64,000 bases of DNA from Streptomyces canus 299MFChir4.1 (GTDB lineage: Bacteria > Actinomycetota > Actinomycetes > Streptomycetales > Streptomycetaceae). Under the pieces are notes generated by a model. The model was not told the origin of the DNA. It was given only the letters and a program-made list of their open reading frames with translations, and did not search any database. The stretch spans positions 344,939 through 408,938 of the forward strand of contig NZ_KB911585.1 in the NCBI RefSeq assembly GCF_000383615.1, given 5' to 3'. Below, piece after piece: positions 62,273 through 64,000 of the stretch. A program made the translations under genes and the position numbers. Numbering within the stretch: the stretch's first letter is position 1; the number at the start of each line of letters is the position of its first letter.

Positions 62273-63481
62273 ATGCGAACACGCATAACCGTGCCGGACA
62301 ACTCCCTCACCCGACTCCGTATCACCCTCACCGTCTTCTTCGCCCTCGACGGCTTCGTCTTCGCCGGGTGGGTCGTCCGCATCCCCGCGATCAAGGAACA
62401 GACCGGCGCCTCCGCCAGCGCCCTCGGCCTCGCCCTCCTCGGGGTCTCGGCCGGCGCGGTGATCACCATGATGCTCACGGGGCGGCTGTGCCGCCGCTAC
62501 GGGACCCACCGGGTCACGGTCGTCTGCGCCGTCCTGCTCTCCCTCAGCGTCGCCCTTCCGCCGCTGACCCACTCCGCGCCGGCACTCGGCGCCGTGCTGC
62601 TGGTCTTCGGTGCCGCGTACGGCAGCATCAACGTCGCGTTCAACAGTGCCGCCGTCGACCTGGTGGGCGTCCTGCGGCGGCCCATCATGCCCAGCTTCCA
62701 CGCGGCCTTCAGCCTGGGCGGGATGCTCGGTGCCGGGCTCGGCGGGCTGGTCGCCGGCGGCCTGTCCCCCACATGGCACCTGTTCGGTCTCACCGTGATC
62801 GGACTGCTGGTCACGGCCGTCGCGGGCCGCACCCTGCTGCGGATCGAGCCCCCGACGCCCACGACGCCCACGCAGGACAAGCCGGAGCAGAGGTCCGCAC
62901 CCCACCTCTCGGGCAACCCCGCCCCCGCCCCTCCCCGCACCCGCGGCCTGGTCGTCACCTTCGGCCTGATCGCCTTGTGCACGGCCTACGGCGAGGGGGC
63001 CCTGGCCGACTGGAGTGCCCTGCATCTGGAGCACGACCTGGACGCCACTCCCGGTGTCGCGGCGGTCGGTTACTCGTGTTTCGCGCTGGCCATGACCATC
63101 GGCAGGCTGACCGGCACCAGGCTGCTGGAGCGACTCGGCCAGACCCGTACGCTCGTGGGCGGCGGCACCACCGCCGCGCTCGGCATGCTGCTCGGCGCCC
63201 TCGCCCCCTCCGTCTGGGCGGCACTTCTCGGCTTCATGATCACAGGGCTCGGCCTGGCCAACCTCTTCCCGGTCGCCGTCGAGCGTGCGGGCAGGCTGGC
63301 CGGGCCCGACGGGGTCGCCATCGCCTCCACCCTCGGCTACGGCGGCATGCTCCTCGGTCCGCCCGCCATCGGCTTCATGGCCGACTGGTTCTCCCTCCCC
63401 GCCGCCCTCACCAGTGTCGCGGTACTCGCCGCCACCGCCGCGGCCATCGCAGCGCTGACCCGGCGCGCGGCAGCGGGCTGA
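62273..63481 (+). CDS. MFS transporter (YbjJ-like)
   Basis: The product has 402 residues from the ATG at 62273; upstream ATGs would place the promoter inside the gene. It has 12 hydrophobic segments. GRLCRRYGTHRVTVV is the loop 2-3 motif of MFS proteins, and the motif recurs in weaker form (TRLLERLGQTRTLVG) in the second half, after a Pro-rich central loop (about 205-235). The opening VFFALDGFVFAGWVVRIPAIKEQTG is typical of the YbjJ-like branch. The substrate is unknown. The divergent AraC gene is the probable regulator. Confidence 0.88.
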   Translation: MRTRITVPDNSLTRLRITLTVFFALDGFVFAGWVVRIPAIKEQTGASASALGLALLGVSAGAVITMMLTGRLCRRYGTHRVTVVCAVLLSLSVALPPLTHSAPALGAVLLVFGAAYGSINVAFNSAAVDLVGVLRRPIMPSFHAAFSLGGMLGAGLGGLVAGGLSPTWHLFGLTVIGLLVTAVAGRTLLRIEPPTPTTPTQDKPEQRSAPHLSGNPAPAPPRTRGLVVTFGLIALCTAYGEGALADWSALHLEHDLDATPGVAAVGYSCFALAMTIGRLTGTRLLERLGQTRTLVGGGTTAALGMLLGALAPSVWAALLGFMITGLGLANLFPVAVERAGRLAGPDGVAIASTLGYGGMLLGPPAIGFMADWFSLPAALTSVAVLAATAAAIAALTRRAAAG

Positions 63482-63591
63482 CCACGGCCGGGCCGGCCCA
63501 AGACCTGGTGCCTGCTGCCTGCCGCCTGCCGCACTCTCCGGGATTCCACAGGCCAGGCAGGCCCATCCGGCGCGCTCCGGATCACGCCGGT

Positions 63592-63948
63592 TCACTCGGG
63601 ATGGGCCACGGCTTCCTTCTGCAACTGCACGGCCGCCAACAGGCTCAGCCCCGGCTCCGCCTTGCGCAGTGCCCGCACCGCCGCGACCGAGGCGATGTCA
63701 CCCGTGAAGCCGACGGCGGCCAGCCGGGAGCGGACCCAGCGGGCGCGCAGCACGGTCTCGTTGGCCGCGGCGGTGGACTCGACGAGCGCCACGGCGCGTT
63801 CCAGCCCAGGGCGTTCCTCGGGCGAAGCATCGTCCAGCGCTTGGCGCAGGGCGGCCCCGACGACGTCCGAGTCCCGGACGAGCAGCACGAAGTTGTGTTT
63901 CTTGTTCAGTCCCGCGATTCCCGGCATGCGGAACATCGTGGCGGTCAT
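63592..63948 (-). CDS. Small soluble protein of unknown function
   Basis: This 118-residue, mostly helical and charged protein has no signal or membrane segment. I do not recognise the family. NKKHNFVLLVRDSDVVG near the N-terminus and a helix of Ala/Glu/Leu (ALRQALDDASPEERPGLERAVALVE) are visible. Its ATG overlaps the TGA of the frame upstream (ATGA), so it is the last gene of an operon that continues past the window edge. Confidence 0.65.
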   Translation of the reverse strand: MTATMFRMPGIAGLNKKHNFVLLVRDSDVVGAALRQALDDASPEERPGLERAVALVESTAAANETVLRARWVRSRLAAVGFTGDIASVAAVRALRKAEPGLSLLAAVQLQKEAVAHPE

Positions 63949-64000
63949 GTTCCGTGGGCGACAAGCGACTTGAGGAGCCTCAGAGACTCGGCCCCGCTCG
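63945..64000 (-). CDS. C-terminal end of an upstream gene, cut by window edge
   Basis: The last 18 codons read SGAESLRLLKSLVAHGT and end in a TGA that overlaps the next ATG by 4 bp. The overlap and the ordinary codon use suggest a real gene. The product cannot be identified from this short piece. Confidence 0.45.
   Translation of the reverse strand, partial: SGAESLRLLKSLVAHGT

Overview
The window is very GC-rich, with short intergenic gaps, frequent 4-bp start/stop overlaps, GTG and occasional TTG starts, and protein families typical of soil actinomycetes. It looks like a Streptomyces chromosome segment. I see no rRNA, tRNA, phage genes, transposase or CRISPR array. It holds about 43 genes or gene remnants, many of them for sugar uptake and breakdown, plus signalling proteins and secreted hydrolases.

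Layout. 1-2150 (minus): a Gfo/Idh/MocA dehydrogenase, a PmoA-family protein and a cut-off cupin form a tightly overlapping operon behind a LacI-type operator. 2338-4230 (minus): a TOPRIM-only protein and a methyltransferase, separated by a 35-bp tandem repeat array (2975-3443) that fills the whole space between them. 4391-8872 (plus): a NarL-type two-component pair, then a GNAT/DegT pair. 8949-13307: a long-form GAPDH; convergent to it, a ThDP enzyme and a cyclase-family amidohydrolase; then a small peptide gene with a double-glycine leader. 13695-21726: a self-contained sugar locus of LacI regulator, giant GH106-like hydrolase, MFS transporter and arabinose-isomerase-like protein, with the same AAAACGTTTT-type site in front of each transcription unit.

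21933-24882: a decayed oligopeptide ABC locus. A truncated, frameshifted GntR gene is fused to the tail of a permease gene, and the first ATPase is frameshifted. 24942-29446: an AhpD-like protein, an Mrr-like nuclease, a secreted GH5 enzyme with its divergent LacI regulator, and a TmrB-like ATPase. 29484-32714: a fused isobutyryl-CoA mutase (icmF). 33136-40270: an AraC/aldo-keto reductase divergent pair, an MMPL exporter, a DUF2071 protein, a secreted glycerophosphodiesterase and a small membrane protein.

40348-47944 is the signalling core. A PknG-like kinase, a GlnX-like four-helix membrane protein and a lipoprotein solute-binding protein form an operon that matches the composition of the mycobacterial PknG-GlnX-GlnH sensor. 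A PQQ-repeat receptor kinase is divergent from it. 47994-64000: a streptogrisin-type protease, a ThuA/dehydrogenase pair, a GCS2-family ligase, a 1,072-residue TolB-amidohydrolase, a secreted metallopeptidase behind a perfect LacI palindrome, a glucarate dehydratase/GntP/IclR locus, an AraC/MFS divergent pair, and two small genes at the right edge.

The observations I would follow first are the PknG-like triad with its insert-split kinase, the 35-bp repeat array leading into the TOPRIM gene, the orphan double-glycine peptide, and the three-site LacI regulon around the GH106-like locus. All functions come from motifs and context; no database search was run.
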